This document shows, one piece after another, positions 1 through 11,590 of a stretch of 64,000 bases of DNA (position 1 is the stretch's first letter; each line of letters starts with the position of its first letter). The notes under the pieces are model-generated. The model was given only the letters and a program-made list of their open reading frames with translations, made no database searches and was not told the origin of the DNA. The position numbers were made by a program, and so were the translations under genes. The stretch is from NCBI GenBank assembly GCA_028583415.1, contig CM053272.1, positions 68,493,439-68,557,438 on the forward strand. Reading direction: 5' to 3'. The DNA is from Protea cynaroides. Taxonomy: Eukaryota > Streptophyta > Magnoliopsida > Proteales > Proteaceae.

Positions 1-1315
1 ACTTAAAAGTAAAAATTTAGATATCAAAAATAGATTAATGAGAGAAACCCACTCTACATCCTATTTAATACACCCTAGAAGTACGAAGATGTATCATGAT
101 TTAAAGAAACTATATTGGTAGAGAGGAATGAAAATGGATGTAGCTCGATATGTGTCTCAATGCCTAAATTATCAGTAAGTGAAGGTAGAAAGACAAAGGC
201 TAGTAGGCTTATTATAACCACTACCAGAACCAGCCTGGAAATGGGACTGCATTACCATGGACTTCGTTATTGGGTTACCAATGATTCCCAGATCGGTATA
301 TGCGGTCTGGCTAATTATAGATTGACTTACCAACATAGCTCGTTTCATTGCTATACAACCTCAGTATACCCTGGAGTGGCTAGCTAAGTTGTATGTGGAT
401 AATATTGTTAGATTACATGGAGTACTGGAAAGCATTGTGTCTGATAGAGACCTACGCTTTAACTCAAAGTTTTGGGAAGGATTGCAAAAGTCTATGGATA
501 CAGCAAAAGGCTATGGATACAACATTGAAGTTCAATACCGCATTTCACCTTCAGATCGACGGATAATCGGAGCGTACCATTCAGATTTTAGAAGACATGC
601 TCCGAGCTTGTGTAATTGATTTCAAAGGATCATGGGATGAGAAGTTGCCATTAATCAAGTTTGCTTATAACATTAGCTATCAAGCTACTATACAGATGTC
701 ACCCTATGAGACACTGTACGGTAGGAAGTGTCGAACTCTTTTGTTTTGGAATGAAGTTAGAGAGCGAAGAATTATAGGACCTGAGTTTGTCAAAGAAATC
801 TATAAAGTAGTCGACATAATCAAGGAAAGAGTTAGGACAGCTCAGAATCGCCAAAAATAGTATGCAGATAACAGACGTCGAGACCTTGAGTTCATCTCGA
901 GTGACAAGGTATTCCTGAAAATATCACTTATGTGCGACTTAAAATGGTTCGGACAGAAAGGAAAGCTAAGTCCGAGGTACATCGGGTCATATAAGATTCT
1001 AGCTAGACGTGGGAAGGTGGCGTATCAGTTAGCACTACCCCTATCTATGTCCAATGTCCATGACGTATTTCATATCTTGTTGTTGAAGAAGTACATCCGA
1101 GATCCAATACACATCCTAATAGCGGATCCACCGGATTTCACTGAAGATTTGACGTTTGAAGTAGTACCTTTTGAAATTACTAGTGGGAAGGTTCAACGTC
1201 TTCGCAACCATGACATCTATTATGTTAAAGTTACTTGGAGAAACCAAGACGTGGAAAAAATTACATGGGAAAAAGAAAACGCTATGCGGAAGCAATATCC
1301 TCACCTTTTCGACTA
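1..1315 (+). pseudogene. Element C: 3' part of Ty3/gypsy pol (integrase and chromodomain), decayed
   Basis: This is the C-terminal end of a gypsy polyprotein and would insert reverse-transcribed cDNA into chromatin. An HHCC zinc finger is visible: His codons at 50-52 and 71-73 and Cys at 161-163, but the last Cys is Tyr (170-172). Catalytic core residues are D (260-262), D in an SDRD motif (443-445) and E in an SERTIQ motif (570-572). The segment around 600-860 is the usual LRACV..F.G.WDE..PL..FAYN stretch. From about 930 a GPY/F-like module (RYIGSYKIL) leads to a chromodomain-like tail at 1160-1315 (VKVTWRNQDVEKITWEKE), ending at a stop before the polypurine tract. Stops at 119-121, 176-178, 564-566 and 858-860 and at least one frameshift near 495-525 make it non-functional. 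The tail type fits the Tekay/Del chromovirus clade. The rest of the element lies left of the window. Confidence 0.93.
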
Positions 1316-1353
1316 GGAAGGTATGTGCAAATTTCAAGGATGAAATTTATATC

Positions 1354-1363
1354 AGGGGGGAGT
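1354..1363 (+). other. Element C polypurine tract
   Basis: A G-rich run (agggggga followed by gt) lies directly before the LTR's TG and about 40 bases after the pol stop. This is the expected position of the plus-strand primer in an LTR retrotransposon. Confidence 0.8.
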
Positions 1364-1496
1364 TGTAAGACCCGCACTCTACTAAACCAATCTTACCATG
1401 TCGTGTCAGGTCTTCTTATCATGGTCGGATCTAGTGGACCAAGTACGTAAAGAAATCATAAGGCGAGGTACGTAAATTAACCCAAAACCAGTTAAT

Positions 1497-1650
1497 TTGG
1501 AGTGTGTGGTTGCACTCCTAAGCTAGTATGGTCAACCACACCTTAGGAAAGTGAAACCACACAATATTCAATGTGTGGTCGCATATTTGGGATGTGTGGT
1601 CAATGGATTCTATGACCATACGTGTGACCACACAATGATATGACCAACTC
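1497..1650. repeat. GTGTGGTC motif cluster 1 in element C LTR
   Basis: The octamer GTGTGGTC and its complement GACCACAC, with close variants, recur about every 20-30 bases in both orientations (for example near 1504, 1532, 1576, 1597 and 1628). The cluster begins about 130 bases after the LTR start, which is enhancer territory in a U3. Confidence 0.6.
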
Positions 1651-1704
1651 TAAATTTTGTAAACTTTTCTAATCTAAGGGATCTCTTTCCTAATTGAGGG
1701 AGCA

Positions 1705-1747
1705 CTCTATATAGAGATTTTTCCTTTATATAAAGGACATCCCTTAG
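1705..1747 (+). promoter_or_regulatory. Element C LTR promoter region with two palindromes
   Basis: A TATA-box-like TATATAAAG lies inside a perfect 16-bp palindrome (TCCTTTATATAAAGGA, 1732-1747). A second perfect palindrome (CTCTATATAGAG, 1705-1716) lies just upstream. The position, about 370 bases into the LTR, suits the U3/R boundary. Assignment as the core promoter is inference. Confidence 0.55.
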
Positions 1748-2144
1748 CCTCTTTAACTCTTTTAGAACCCAAATTGTAACTCTAAACCTAAGAGAGAAAG
1801 AGAGAGAGGAAGAGAAGGAGGAAGAGATCTAAGGAGGCAAGTTAAGAGGATGGAAGGACTTAGCTTGTTATAGAGGGCCAAGGTAAGGAAATCATCTCTA
1901 TAGAAATAGATTACATAGTATAGGGTTTTCCCATTGAAACTCTAGATGTGGAATTTATGAGGAATCTCAACCATGAGACCCCATGGGTTAAACTCAAGAG
2001 AGATTCATGGAGAGTAGGCTAGGGTGAGTAACTTGCAAATAATTATGAATTTAAGGCCATAAATCGATTATAGGAGGGACCCTAATGATAAACCAAGGAA
2101 TCGACTCATGAAGAGATTAGATTGAGGATAAAAATTGACCAAAA

Positions 2145-2335
2145 CTTCGTGTGATCACAGCTATGGTCGTCCACATAGTGATCACAGGATCGATCACATG
2201 CTCTCAGGAAGATCCCAGAGAAGGTATGGCTGCATGTATGGTCGCATGATATGCGACCACACGTATCGACCACACGCCCTTTGGTCGTAAATACTGAGAC
2301 CACAGGTGCAACCACACTTGCTACCACACAGTCTC
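2145..2335. repeat. GTGTGGTC motif cluster 2 with an 8-bp-arm inverted repeat
   Basis: A second cluster of the same motif includes ATGGTCGCAT..ATGCGACCACA. Arms GGTCGCAT and ATGCGACC around a 3-base spacer form a dyad at about 2239-2257. The same dyad is kept in LTR J near 59109-59127. Confidence 0.6.
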
Positions 2336-3785
2336 AAGAGGTCTGTTTGATTCCAGATTAGGTTTTTGATTACTGTGACTTTGTAAACTTAAACCCTAAC
2401 TTAAAATCCATAAATTTTTTAGGTTCTCAAGTAGTTCAAGAGTGATTTACAAGGCTTGGAGAAGAACGAGTATCGTTACAAGGTAAGGGAACAAGACATA
2501 AACTAATTGGATAATAACAAACTATTTTATTTTATTTATCCAATGCAATGAATGATTCTATGCTTGTATGCTTGTAATATGCATCTCACATGTCATCCAA
2601 TATTACTGCTATATTCTATTCATGTATATTATTTCTGTCTATTTATAACATGATGATAATGATGCTAGGAATAGGCATGTGATTATGTGTGTGGTTAGTG
2701 AGTTGGATGCGAGTGGAGCATCTGGGGGAGGACATGACATCTTGGTTCAGCCTGGTCACCAAACTCTAGCTCTATCTCTACTTTAGTCTTGTCTATTGAC
2801 ATCATCGTATCGCCATTACCTTAGTAGAACTAATATGTCGTAGGGCATTAGGGGGGTGGTCTCAAACAGTGTGGTCTCTGACTCTGTCGGGTGGCCTTAG
2901 CTCTATCTTTATAGACTTATTGAGGGATGTTGGGGTGAAGCCTTGGATACATTTGGATGACATTAGGATTAGTTAGTTATGAGCCTAGTTTGTAAGCCAT
3001 CACCAATAGGGCCTTACGTGTTGGTATGGGTAGGGCATCAGGGTAAATATTGGCGGTATGTAATTCAGATACTTTAGCTCTATCTATATTCCATGGTGGA
3101 TGCATGTGGGATGGCAATGATATTTGATCCATTAAGTGGATTCACACACTCGTGTATGGAGGTGCGGTGGCCACCAAACCTTTCTATAGCACATTACAAA
3201 CTTAAAACCAGACCAAAGACATGAATTGAATTCATGCATATGATTATACATTGTTTTATTTACTCACTGAGCCGTGATGTGTGCTCACCCTTTCGACGTC
3301 GAATATTTTTTAGTTTTTGATGCAGGTCTTATTGTAGAAGACTACGTAAATGAGCCATTGTATGTACACATGGCGGCCATGGACGTAGAAGTTATAGAGG
3401 AAGCGCATGATCCGTCATGCGAGTGCAACTAATGTATTTTTTATTAGTTTAGTTATTTTTTACCGTCGAAATATGTAATTGATTAATTTATGTTATATCA
3501 TGAGTTACCTAGAAATAATTGGATTTAATTATTTATTATCACTGTTAGATACTCAGTTCATTATTAATAAAAACTTCCGGTATCATTTTTTTACTCTGAT
3601 TATTATTATGGAAATGAATTCTAGTTTAACATTGTTGGCATGGCCTATACGAGATATTAGTTTGAATAATTGGTTCTCATGATGGTTCATCACACCACTG
3701 GTTAGTCTAGAATTGGGGTGTGACATTAGTATGTATTGCACTTTGTCCCTGTCAGAAACCGACACCACAGAGCATAAAGCGGCAT

Positions 3786-5260
3786 TTATACTAGTCCTCC
3801 TTTAGGCTTCAATATTCCCTTCCTACTCAAAGCATCTACTACTACGTTAGCCCTGCTCGGATGGTATTGAATATCACAATCATAGTCCTTCAGCAACTTT
3901 AACCACCTTTTCTCTCTCATATTCAACTCCTTCTGTGTAAAGAGATAAGTAAGGCTCTTGTCTTTCTGACTTGATCTGAAATTTCTCACTGTACAAGTAG
4001 TGTCTTAAAGTCTTGATTGCATGAATCACCGTTGTTAAATCCAAGTCATGTGTAGGGTAATTCTTCTCGTGCTCCTTCAATTACCTTGAAGCATAGGCAA
4101 TACCAATTCTCCTTGCATCAGAATACATCCTAAACCTAATCCGAAGGCATCTGTGTATAGGCTAAAGTGTTGCCTTGGTGTTGAAATGGTCAAGATGGGA
4201 GTCGATATTAACTTCAACTTTAGAGTCTGGAAACACTCTTCACACTTATCAGTCCCGATAAATTTCTCTCCTTTCTTGTTTTGCTTGGTGAGTGGTACCG
4301 TGATCCTGGAGTAGTCCTCTACGAACTGTTTGTAATAACCAGCTAAACCCAAGAAACTTTGTATTTTACCAACATTCTTAGGCGTTTCCCACCCTACAAT
4401 AGCTTTAATCTTGTTGGGGTCTACTTTTATTCCTTCTGATGATACTACGTGACCCAAGAAAGCTACTTCATACAATCAGAACTCACACTTCTTGAATTTG
4501 GAGTAGAGCTTCTCCCTTCTCAACCATTGTAAGGTGCTCTAAGATGCGTTGCATAAGTTTCATTGTCCTTGGAGTAGACTAAGATGTCGTTTATGAGGAC
4601 TATGACCGAGGTGTCTAACATGTCATAAAACACTTGATTCATAAGCTCCATAAATGATGCAGGGGCATTGGTCAACCCAAAAGACATAATCAGGAACTCA
4701 TAGTGTCCGTAGTTGGATCTGAATGCTGTCTTTAGAATGTCACCATCCTTGATCTTCAACTGATGATGACCCGATCGAAGATCTATCTTAGAGAACACCT
4801 TGGCTCCTTGCAACTGATAGAATAAGTCATCAATTCTAGGCAATGGATATCGGTTCTTTATTGTGAGCTTGTTTAATTATCGATAGTCTATACACAGTCG
4901 AACACTATAGTCTTTCTTCTTCACGAACAACACTGGTGCTCCCCAAGGCGAAATACTTGGCCGTATTAAACCCTTGTCCAATAACTCCTATAGTTGGGTG
5001 TTCAGTTCCTTCAATTCTGCAGGAGCCATTCGGTAGGGTGCCTTTGACACTAGTGCTGACCCAAGTAACAGGTCTATCACGAGCTCAATCGCACACTCAG
5101 GTGGCAACCCTGGTAGGTGCTCTGAAAATACATCCAAAAACTCTAGCACTACTTTGATTTCCTCTATCCATGGCACTTCTTTGGTAACATCCACCATGAA
5201 TACGAGATAGCTAATTCCCCCTTCTCGAGACACCTTTTCGCCTTGAGTGCAGATAGTATA
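3786..5260 (-). pseudogene. Element A reverse transcriptase and RNase H, decayed
   Basis: RT copies element RNA into DNA, and RNase H removes the RNA strand. From 5230 leftward I read the LPPE entry motif (near 5120), RMAPAELKELNTQL, PSISPWGAPVLFVKKKD (about 4980-4905), IDYR, FSKIDLRSGHHQL, FGLTNAPASFMELMN and the active-site box as INDILVYS. The first catalytic Asp is Asn (codon on + at 4589-4591, AAC for GAC), so the enzyme would be dead even without the frameshifts. RNase H follows with YTDA..GLGLG (near 4150), a frameshift near 4080 and 3960-3990, then DYDCDIQYHPSRANVVVDALSRKG, the standard RNase H/linker end. A stop follows at 3786. In-frame stops occur for example near 4990 and 4870. 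Confidence 0.93.
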
Positions 5261-5289
5261 AGCTTCTGTTTCTTAGGCAATTTGCTTTC

Positions 5290-5660
5290 AACAAAACTAA
5301 ACTCCGCACCATCCTTACCCTTGAATGATAACATCTTCTTGGAACATAGCAGCTTCACTGAATGTTGAGCTAACCAGTCCATCCCCAAGATAACGTCAAA
5401 GTTTACCATCACGAGTTGAATTAGGTTTGCATCCAAATCCCATCCATCGATGCGAACTAGAGATGGTCCATAACATTTGTCCAACACTACCTCAAGTCCC
5501 AAAGGAGATCGTATTAATAATTTTTGGTTTAAAGGTCTGACGGCTCCAATATCTTCCCAAACGAAACGAACACAAAGGAGTGGGTGGCCCCAGAGTCGAA
5601 GAGAACTTTGGCTAATGCACTAGCTATGGTTACAGTACTTGTAGTTTTACCTAGGTTTAC
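5290..5660 (-). pseudogene. Element A aspartic protease, decayed
   Basis: This is the retroviral-type protease that would process the polyprotein. The active-site triad is read on the minus strand as AKVLFDSGATHSF, with DSGA encoded at 5586-5597. The flap/C-terminal signature DVILGMDWLAQH is at about 5397-5362, followed by CSKKMLSFKGKDG. The D-S/T-G and ILG..WL pair with this spacing is diagnostic of gypsy protease. Frameshifts separate the two halves around 5500-5560. It lies between the gag zinc knuckle and RT as usual. Confidence 0.88.
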
Positions 5661-5749
5661 TCTACATGCTCACACAAGAGGTAAGTAAAGGTCAAGTCAT
5701 GCCTGTGACCACATTAGGTGAAGCAACAGTGTTACAGCATATGCCTTTC

Positions 5750-7077
5750 CTTTCTGTAGTTACATGTTTGGCTATGGGAACGTCTTGACATAATGCTCCA
5801 TTTGATTGTAGTTGAAGCACTTTACATTTACCAGTTGACTGCCTTCTTGTTGCCCATTAGTTAAGGCAGCCTTAGCTGGTCCAGTATTATTCTATGGCTT
5901 GAATGGTCTGGAACGCTTTGTGTTCCCTCTAGTCGATGTATCAGTGTTGGGCTATTTCAGTCCATAGTTCTGGGAAAAGAAGCTCCCCTTCTGGTTGGAC
6001 TCTAGAACCCAGGCAATCTACACCGCTTCATTGTATATCTTCTTTTCCAGTCCCACCAGATGCTCACTGATGCTTCCTCTAAGACCCATGGTGAACTTTC
6101 GGGTCTTCATATCTTCCTCTTGCATGTTGGTAGGAGTGAAGAAGAATAGTTCTTCATAATGTTGTTGATAAGCGTCCACAGTCATCTACCCTCGGAGTAA
6201 CCAATAGAAGTTGACTGACCTGGCTCTTCTTTTGACGATCTACTGCTCCCTCTTAGTTGCAGATGCCCATGCTTTGATTCGAAACCCCTAGCCAGTGATT
6301 AATCCCCAGGAAGATCGGAGTATTTAATTCCTCCTCCCTTCGAAACTTAGAAATTCCCACTCTATTTGGTCTTCGAAGCTTCTAGGGAAGTTTTTTTTTT
6401 TTGAAGAACGCCTCCTTGAAGATAGCCCAAGTCACCTATGTATGCTTGGTCAACAGATAGGTACGAGTTGATCTCCACCAATGGTTCACACCCTCTCTTA
6501 GTAAGAAAGTGGCGCACAAGACCTTTTCTCTTCCGTGATAACCATCATCAGGATGGTCTTCCCCATCTCGCCAATCTATTGTGCTAGCCACAGTGGGTTT
6601 GATCCTTTGCTTGAGAAGGTTTGGGGCTTCATTTTCATAAATCTCTCTACCAACCTTGTCAGGTTATTCTGTCCCACAACATTCATTCCATACGTCGGTG
6701 GTTGATATTGGTAACCACCTTGGTAGACACCTTGGTAGACACCCTGGTTCTGTAGTGGGGTGTTCAACACTATGATCTGCAGCTAATTGTTAAGCTGTAG
6801 GAATGGTTTTACTGCCTACTGGTGCTGTATTATTCTGGCCTTGTAGGGTTGTGGAGGCATTGGCAGTAGGTGGCACAATGGTACCCAGTGTAGCTCTCAG
6901 CTCTGTCAACATCTGGTGTTGCTCCTGCAGTTGACGAGCCAGGTTGTTTACCACTGTAACTAAGTCCCCTGGAGGTCTGGGTAGGGGATTCTGTGTGGCC
7001 TATACATTTGGCCCTAAATTTCCTACGGTAGGGTTCTCATTATTGACGTTCTGCTCAGCTAGGTTTTCTTTCTCCAT
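5750..7077 (-). pseudogene. Element A gag, decayed
   Basis: Gag would form the virus-like particle. The likely start is the ATG at 7077-7075 (MEKENLAEQNVNNEN), followed by a Pro- and Gln-rich N-terminus with LVTVVNNLARQLQEQHQMLTELRATLG, typical of plant gypsy gag. The core motif FMKMKPQTFSSKGSNPLWLAQ is at about 6645-6580. Downstream frames carry the weak WAIFKEAFF and RYEDPKVHHG remnants. A single CCHC zinc knuckle near 5820-5772 reads CFNY...EHYVKTF, with the second Cys changed to Tyr. Stops appear from about 6985 on, and several frameshifts follow. A poly-T run (6390-6401) marks one of them. Confidence 0.85.
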
Positions 7078-8135
7078 GCCTACTCCAGGTAGTGGTGGGG
7101 TCGAGGTACGGTACCTTTGAGTATTTCTACAAGTACGTTGTGCCATTTCAGTCTACAATTGTTGAAAAATCTACATAGCCAATAGGTGTGAGATAATGTA
7201 CATATTTCAACCATTTTCAAGTTAGCCCCACATAGTGTACAAATCTCGAAAAACAGAACAAGCAAAACATATACAGGTAAAAAATTTGTCCGATCGCCCT
7301 TGACCGGTCTCTTATTTGGCTCCACTTGACCTACCGATCAGCCTATCGGATACATTTGGACAAGTTGAAAATTTTTGTCTGGTCAACTGTCTAGTTTGGT
7401 TATTAGCCATGCCGGAAAACATACCAGACAACTCTAAGACACTTTTCGAGAGTGTCCGGTCAGTTGTCTGGTCGACTTTATGAGTCGAAAAGTCCGACCG
7501 AACAATCCAAAATCACTTTAATCCTGCGATTTTGAGTTATTTTTCACTTTTCCTCTTTTGGTTTTTCTCTGAGTTGCAACTCCACTCGGCTCTGGTGAGT
7601 TTGCTATAGTTCCACATGTCAAATTCGACGCATTCCCTTCTAGTCAACGCATGCATCATCATCTCCAAGGTTTGTTCTCCCCTTTTAACCTTTTTTTTTT
7701 TTTGGTAATTCCCTTTTAACCTTTTTCTTTTGAATTCTTCCTAGGTTTTTTAGGCGTTTTTGAGGTTTTACTTCAATTATCAAGTGGAAAACTTTATCCC
7801 TTTGCTTGAGATCACTTTTGGGACCCATCCGATGAAATCCCTCAATCAATTTGGGGTTTCATAGGTTAGTTTATTGAAAACCCCAAAATTTGGAGTTTTT
7901 GCCTAGAAATTGGGGTTTTTCCCAATTTTTGAATTTTTATTCTTAATTTCTCCAAATTGCTGATCAATTGGTTGTTTGTTGTGTATGGTTGTTTGATTTT
8001 CAATTGATGTAAGTCATCTTGTCCATGAATTGGACGAATTAGAGGCTTTTTACCTATTTACACCGTTATGTTGCCAAAAATTTCTAAAATTTCAACTAAT
8101 CCTTTGTCACTTTTATTCAATTTTATTGGTACCCC
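7078..8135 (-). other. Element A 5' leader, gag-proximal part
   Basis: This is non-coding leader between gag and the antisense ORF. Its 7250-7520 portion is dense in TTGTCTGGT/ACCGGACAA-like motifs, matching those in A's own LTR (10930-11070 and 11585-11745). The remainder (7520-8135) shows T-rich stretches and no convincing ORF. Confidence 0.6.
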
Positions 8136-9392
8136 ATGTCTAGACACAAAGCGACTGCTAAAAATGTTTGCATTCCAGGTGGTCAAGGTCTACCCCCACG
8201 CCCTAGATCTTTTGATGCACTTCGGTTTCGTTAGGGGGAGCAGAAGCTCATTACCCCTGGTTTTGTAACAAGAGCATGGAGGTGGGTCATTTTGTGAACC
8301 TCGGGGAGTTGGAGAGGTTCAATGTGAAGGTAACCTTTGGCACATTAGGTTGGCTACCCGTGACTCAGTACTAGGGGTCCACCTGGCCTGACCTGGTAAA
8401 GCAGTTTTACTACAATCTACAGCTGGAAGGCTATCCCGAAGACTTTAACAGGGGTAGGGAACTTCGCATACTAGCAAGGTCAAGGGTGTGGACATTTCAT
8501 TCAACACCCATCAGTTGGAAGATCTTCTTGGCATCTTTAACGTCAGTAAGTTGGTGTATTGTGTGCCAAAAAAGCATAAGTACTTATCTGAGGGGCTTTG
8601 TATAGAGGTGTGGAGTCAGATTATGCAGGGTGGCCACTACATGATGAAGGCGGTCAACCTACGTCATCTGCCCCGAGTTTATTGCCGCACCATTCACCAC
8701 AACATCGTCTCCCAGAGCGGCCATTATAATGAGGTATCCCAGCTGACTCAGTACCTCATCTACTATGTGTGTACCAATTAGGAGGTGTGCGTACCTTACA
8801 TCATCATTAGCACTATGCACCGAGCAACGACGCCCAATCTGAAGGGCAACTTGCCCTATGGTTGCTTGATTACCACTCTCCTAGATTGTCTTGGTGTGGA
8901 TATGGAGGGAGAGCAGATGTACGAGGAGACTGTCATGGCGGATCTGGACTTGGAGGCCATCTGCAAGATGGGCATAGATGAGGCCGTCATTAGTAATGGG
9001 GAGTTGGAGGCACGGGAGTGCCCTTTGAGACGGGCAGCAACAACAACAGCATTCACAGCAGTAGCAACTGAGGGTGGTTGAGGGGACCACATGTACATGG
9101 ATGTATATGATATCCCCTTCCTACACCCCAGTATACCTTTGAGGCTAGTCCTTGACAGCCCCCTCTAGACCCAATAATGTCACTCCTCCTTGAGATCCGA
9201 TAGGCCCAGTGTACAACGAATTGATGCGTAGGGGAGATCTGGGAGGCTCAGTGAGCAATGGATTGGTGTTTAGCAGAGCTTGCTCAGAGCCTTTGGGTCA
9301 CTTAGGATGAGGTACACTGGCTTCAAGAGGCCTTTGAGCGAGATTATAGTGATGGTGAGGAGGCACTCGCTCCACCGCTTGCCCAGGGATAG
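8136..9392 (+). pseudogene. Antisense ORF in element A leader (putative plant transposon protein type)
   Basis: This ORF runs opposite to A's gag-pol, between its primer site and gag. It begins ATG at 8136 (MSRHKATAKN) with a frame break by about 8230. A long readable part at 8488-9081 is interrupted by one TAG at 8779-8781. It includes FNTHQLEDLLGI, HLPRVYCRTIHHNIV and VCVPYIIISTMHRA...NLPYGCLITTLL. The pattern (basic N-terminus, a domain ending in LPYG.L.T, then a Gln/Ala-rich tail) resembles proteins annotated in plants as putative plant transposon protein domain, known as an accessory ORF of some gypsy elements. Function is unknown. The copies at 11787-12063 and 32650-33110 are homologous. 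It is disabled by the stop and frameshifts. Confidence 0.72.
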
Positions 9393-9662
9393 ATTTTCTC
9401 TTATTTTGTCATCATCTTTTATTTTCTACTGAGGTAATCATTTGACTTGTGGACTGTACCCTTCATTTATTTGAATGATATACAACTTTTGGTTTATGCA
9501 TATCATTCTTTCTTTTTCCTATGGTGCATTGTGATCTTGTTTACTATTTGTGTCTCAACCAACAACGTGCTTAGATGTATTTATATTAATGCTTTTGGTT
9601 TAACCTATCTTAGTTCATAGACTCGAGTGATAATTTGCTAGTTTGATAGGTAGAGCCAAAGA
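9393..9662. other. Element A leader between antisense ORF and PBS
   Basis: This stretch is non-coding. It shares the phrase ttgtggactgtaccc and its surroundings with 33240-33330 of element B, so it is a family-specific leader segment. Nothing else is recognised. Confidence 0.6.
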
Positions 9663-9674
9663 GCTCTGATACCA
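9663..9674 (-). other. Element A primer-binding site (tRNA-Met type)
   Basis: The minus strand reads TGGTATCAGAGC, the standard initiator-methionine-tRNA complement of plant gypsy elements. It lies 3 bases inside the LTR's TGACA end. This fixes the orientation of A and the inner boundary of its 5' LTR. Confidence 0.92.
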
Positions 9675-11487
9675 AGTTGTCACGTCCCAATTTTGGCTGA
9701 ACCAATAGTATGATTGAACCATCATTGAACCAACGGCTCAAGCCAAGATTGCATAGGACCGTGCCAATAATTAAACATTATGTTAAACCACTATTAGAGA
9801 TAATAAATAATAGCAGAAGTCTGTAACATTAATGAACTAAAAGTCTACATGACAAATAAATATTAACCAATTATCTCAATATTGACCAAAACATAATAAA
9901 TATCCTAACAAATCCTTAACCAAAAATACAGAAATAAATCTAAAGATAAATGGAAATACTCGCATGAAGAATCATGCTCATACTCCATCATTTGCACATT
10001 TATAGCAGCCACGTCTCCATATGATGGTGCGTTGACATAATCCTCTACAGTAATACCTACATCATCAACTAAAAAGAAAAAAATGATATCATGGGGTGAG
10101 CTCACAACTTAACTCAGTGAGAAACAAAATAATGTAGCAAACATATGCATGATGTAATATTCAACTCTTTAGTATGGTTTAAGTTTGCAATGTTCTATGG
10201 TAAGGATAGGCAGCCACCGGTCAGGCACCCACCAAAGCCGATGTCGTCCCACAACACTCACTATAAGATAGAGATAGAGCTAGAGCCTAATGGATCACAC
10301 ACCACTAGCACCCCCTCATACCCTATCCCATACCAGTACGTATGTCCTTACTGGCAAGGGTTTGCAAACTGGGTTCATCACTAACCAATCTTAGATGTTA
10401 TCAAAGTGTATCCAAGGCCTTACCCAATCATCCTTCACTACAGCACAAAGATAGGACTAAAGTCCGTTGGCAGAGCTATGGTCCACACCGTGATCACTCT
10501 CCTTGATATCCTACGACGTACTAAGTCTACTAAGGTAACAACAATACAATGATGTCAGTCTAATGAATGGTTTGAGGCTACACCTCTCCCCACTCAGTAC
10601 ACCAACCACACAGAAACACATGCATATCCTCATCCTCATCAGCATAAAGAATATAATTAAATATGCATGAACAATATAAATAGTTATTGGATGACATGCT
10701 ATATGCATAAACAATAGAGCATCACAACAGGCAATAAAACAGAGTAGTTTATTATTAACTAGTTAATTTAGGTCTTGTCCCTCACCTATCGAGTATTTGT
10801 TAAATCTCTTCAAGACCTTGAAAACAGCCTTGCTTGAGTACAAATCCTATACGATTATTAGAATTAGGTTAGGGTTCCGTTCCAAAAATTTTACAGCTCT
10901 GTCAAATAGCCCTTTTGGACATTGTTTGCTCGACTATCCAATACTGTATAATGTACGATTGGACAACAGACCGAACAACCTTGAGATGCTTCCCGAGAGT
11001 ATCCAGTCGCTTGTTCGGTCCCTCTCTGGTGCTTTTGGACAACAAACACCGGATAACCTATGGGGCATTCCTCAGGCTGTCTTCCAGTCTGATTTCCTTC
11101 ATAGTCAATTCTTTGACTTCTTCTAGAGTTTATCCTACACCATTCTAAGGTCAAGAACACATTAGGGCTAGGGGCTTTCCCTAAAATCCTAAATCCAAAC
11201 AACCCTAATGACGTTTGTTTCGCCATTCGTTTAGCAATGGAATTAGATCACCACCTCTGACTGCTGTAAACCTAATCTCATACATACACTAACCTAGTTA
11301 TAGAAATTAGGAGCTTACAGTTGGTATCTCGACGATGGTTGCTAGAAATCGATGGTGAGTTCTTCTACTTTTCTCCTTCTTCCTTCTCCAGAGCCTTCTT
11401 CTTCCCCAGCCTTCTTTTCAACTCTCTCTCTCTCACTTTAGGGTTTGTGAGTGATCAAAAGAGTGAGGAAAAGTAAAGGGATGTCTT

Positions 11488-11497
11488 CTATATATAG
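11488..11497 (-). promoter_or_regulatory. Element A LTR TATA box
   Basis: CTATATATAG lies about 290 bases into the LTR on the minus strand, followed by a GACATCCC motif also seen after element C's TATA (GGACATCCC). The shared context supports a core promoter. Confidence 0.6.
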
Positions 11498-11590
11498 GAG
11501 AAACCTCCATACAAAGTCTTCTCCCAATTAGGAGAGTAGTCTCCCAAAATTAGGAAACTTTCCTAAACTCGGAGTCTTATTTTGGGTTTG

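Larger units (their letters stand above)
1364..3724 (+). mobile_element. Element C 3' LTR (Tekay/Del type, 2.36 kb)
   Basis: The LTR starts TGTAAGACCCG right after the polypurine tract and ends GGGGTGTGACA, so the ends form an imperfect inverted repeat with TG...CA borders. It has a TATA region near 1733-1743, clustered GTGTGGTC/GACCACAC motifs, and a conserved segment at 3265-3440 that matches LTR J (57920-58090) in reverse orientation. The next bases (ttagt) are the right-hand insertion flank. The left flank is outside the window, so the target duplication cannot be tested. The junction at 3724/3725 falls just past the RNase H end of the oppositely oriented element A. Confidence 0.88.

Noticed and set aside
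7080..7325. 81-codon minus frame upstream of gag
   Set aside because: It lies in the motif-rich leader, ends just before the gag start, and has no family motif.
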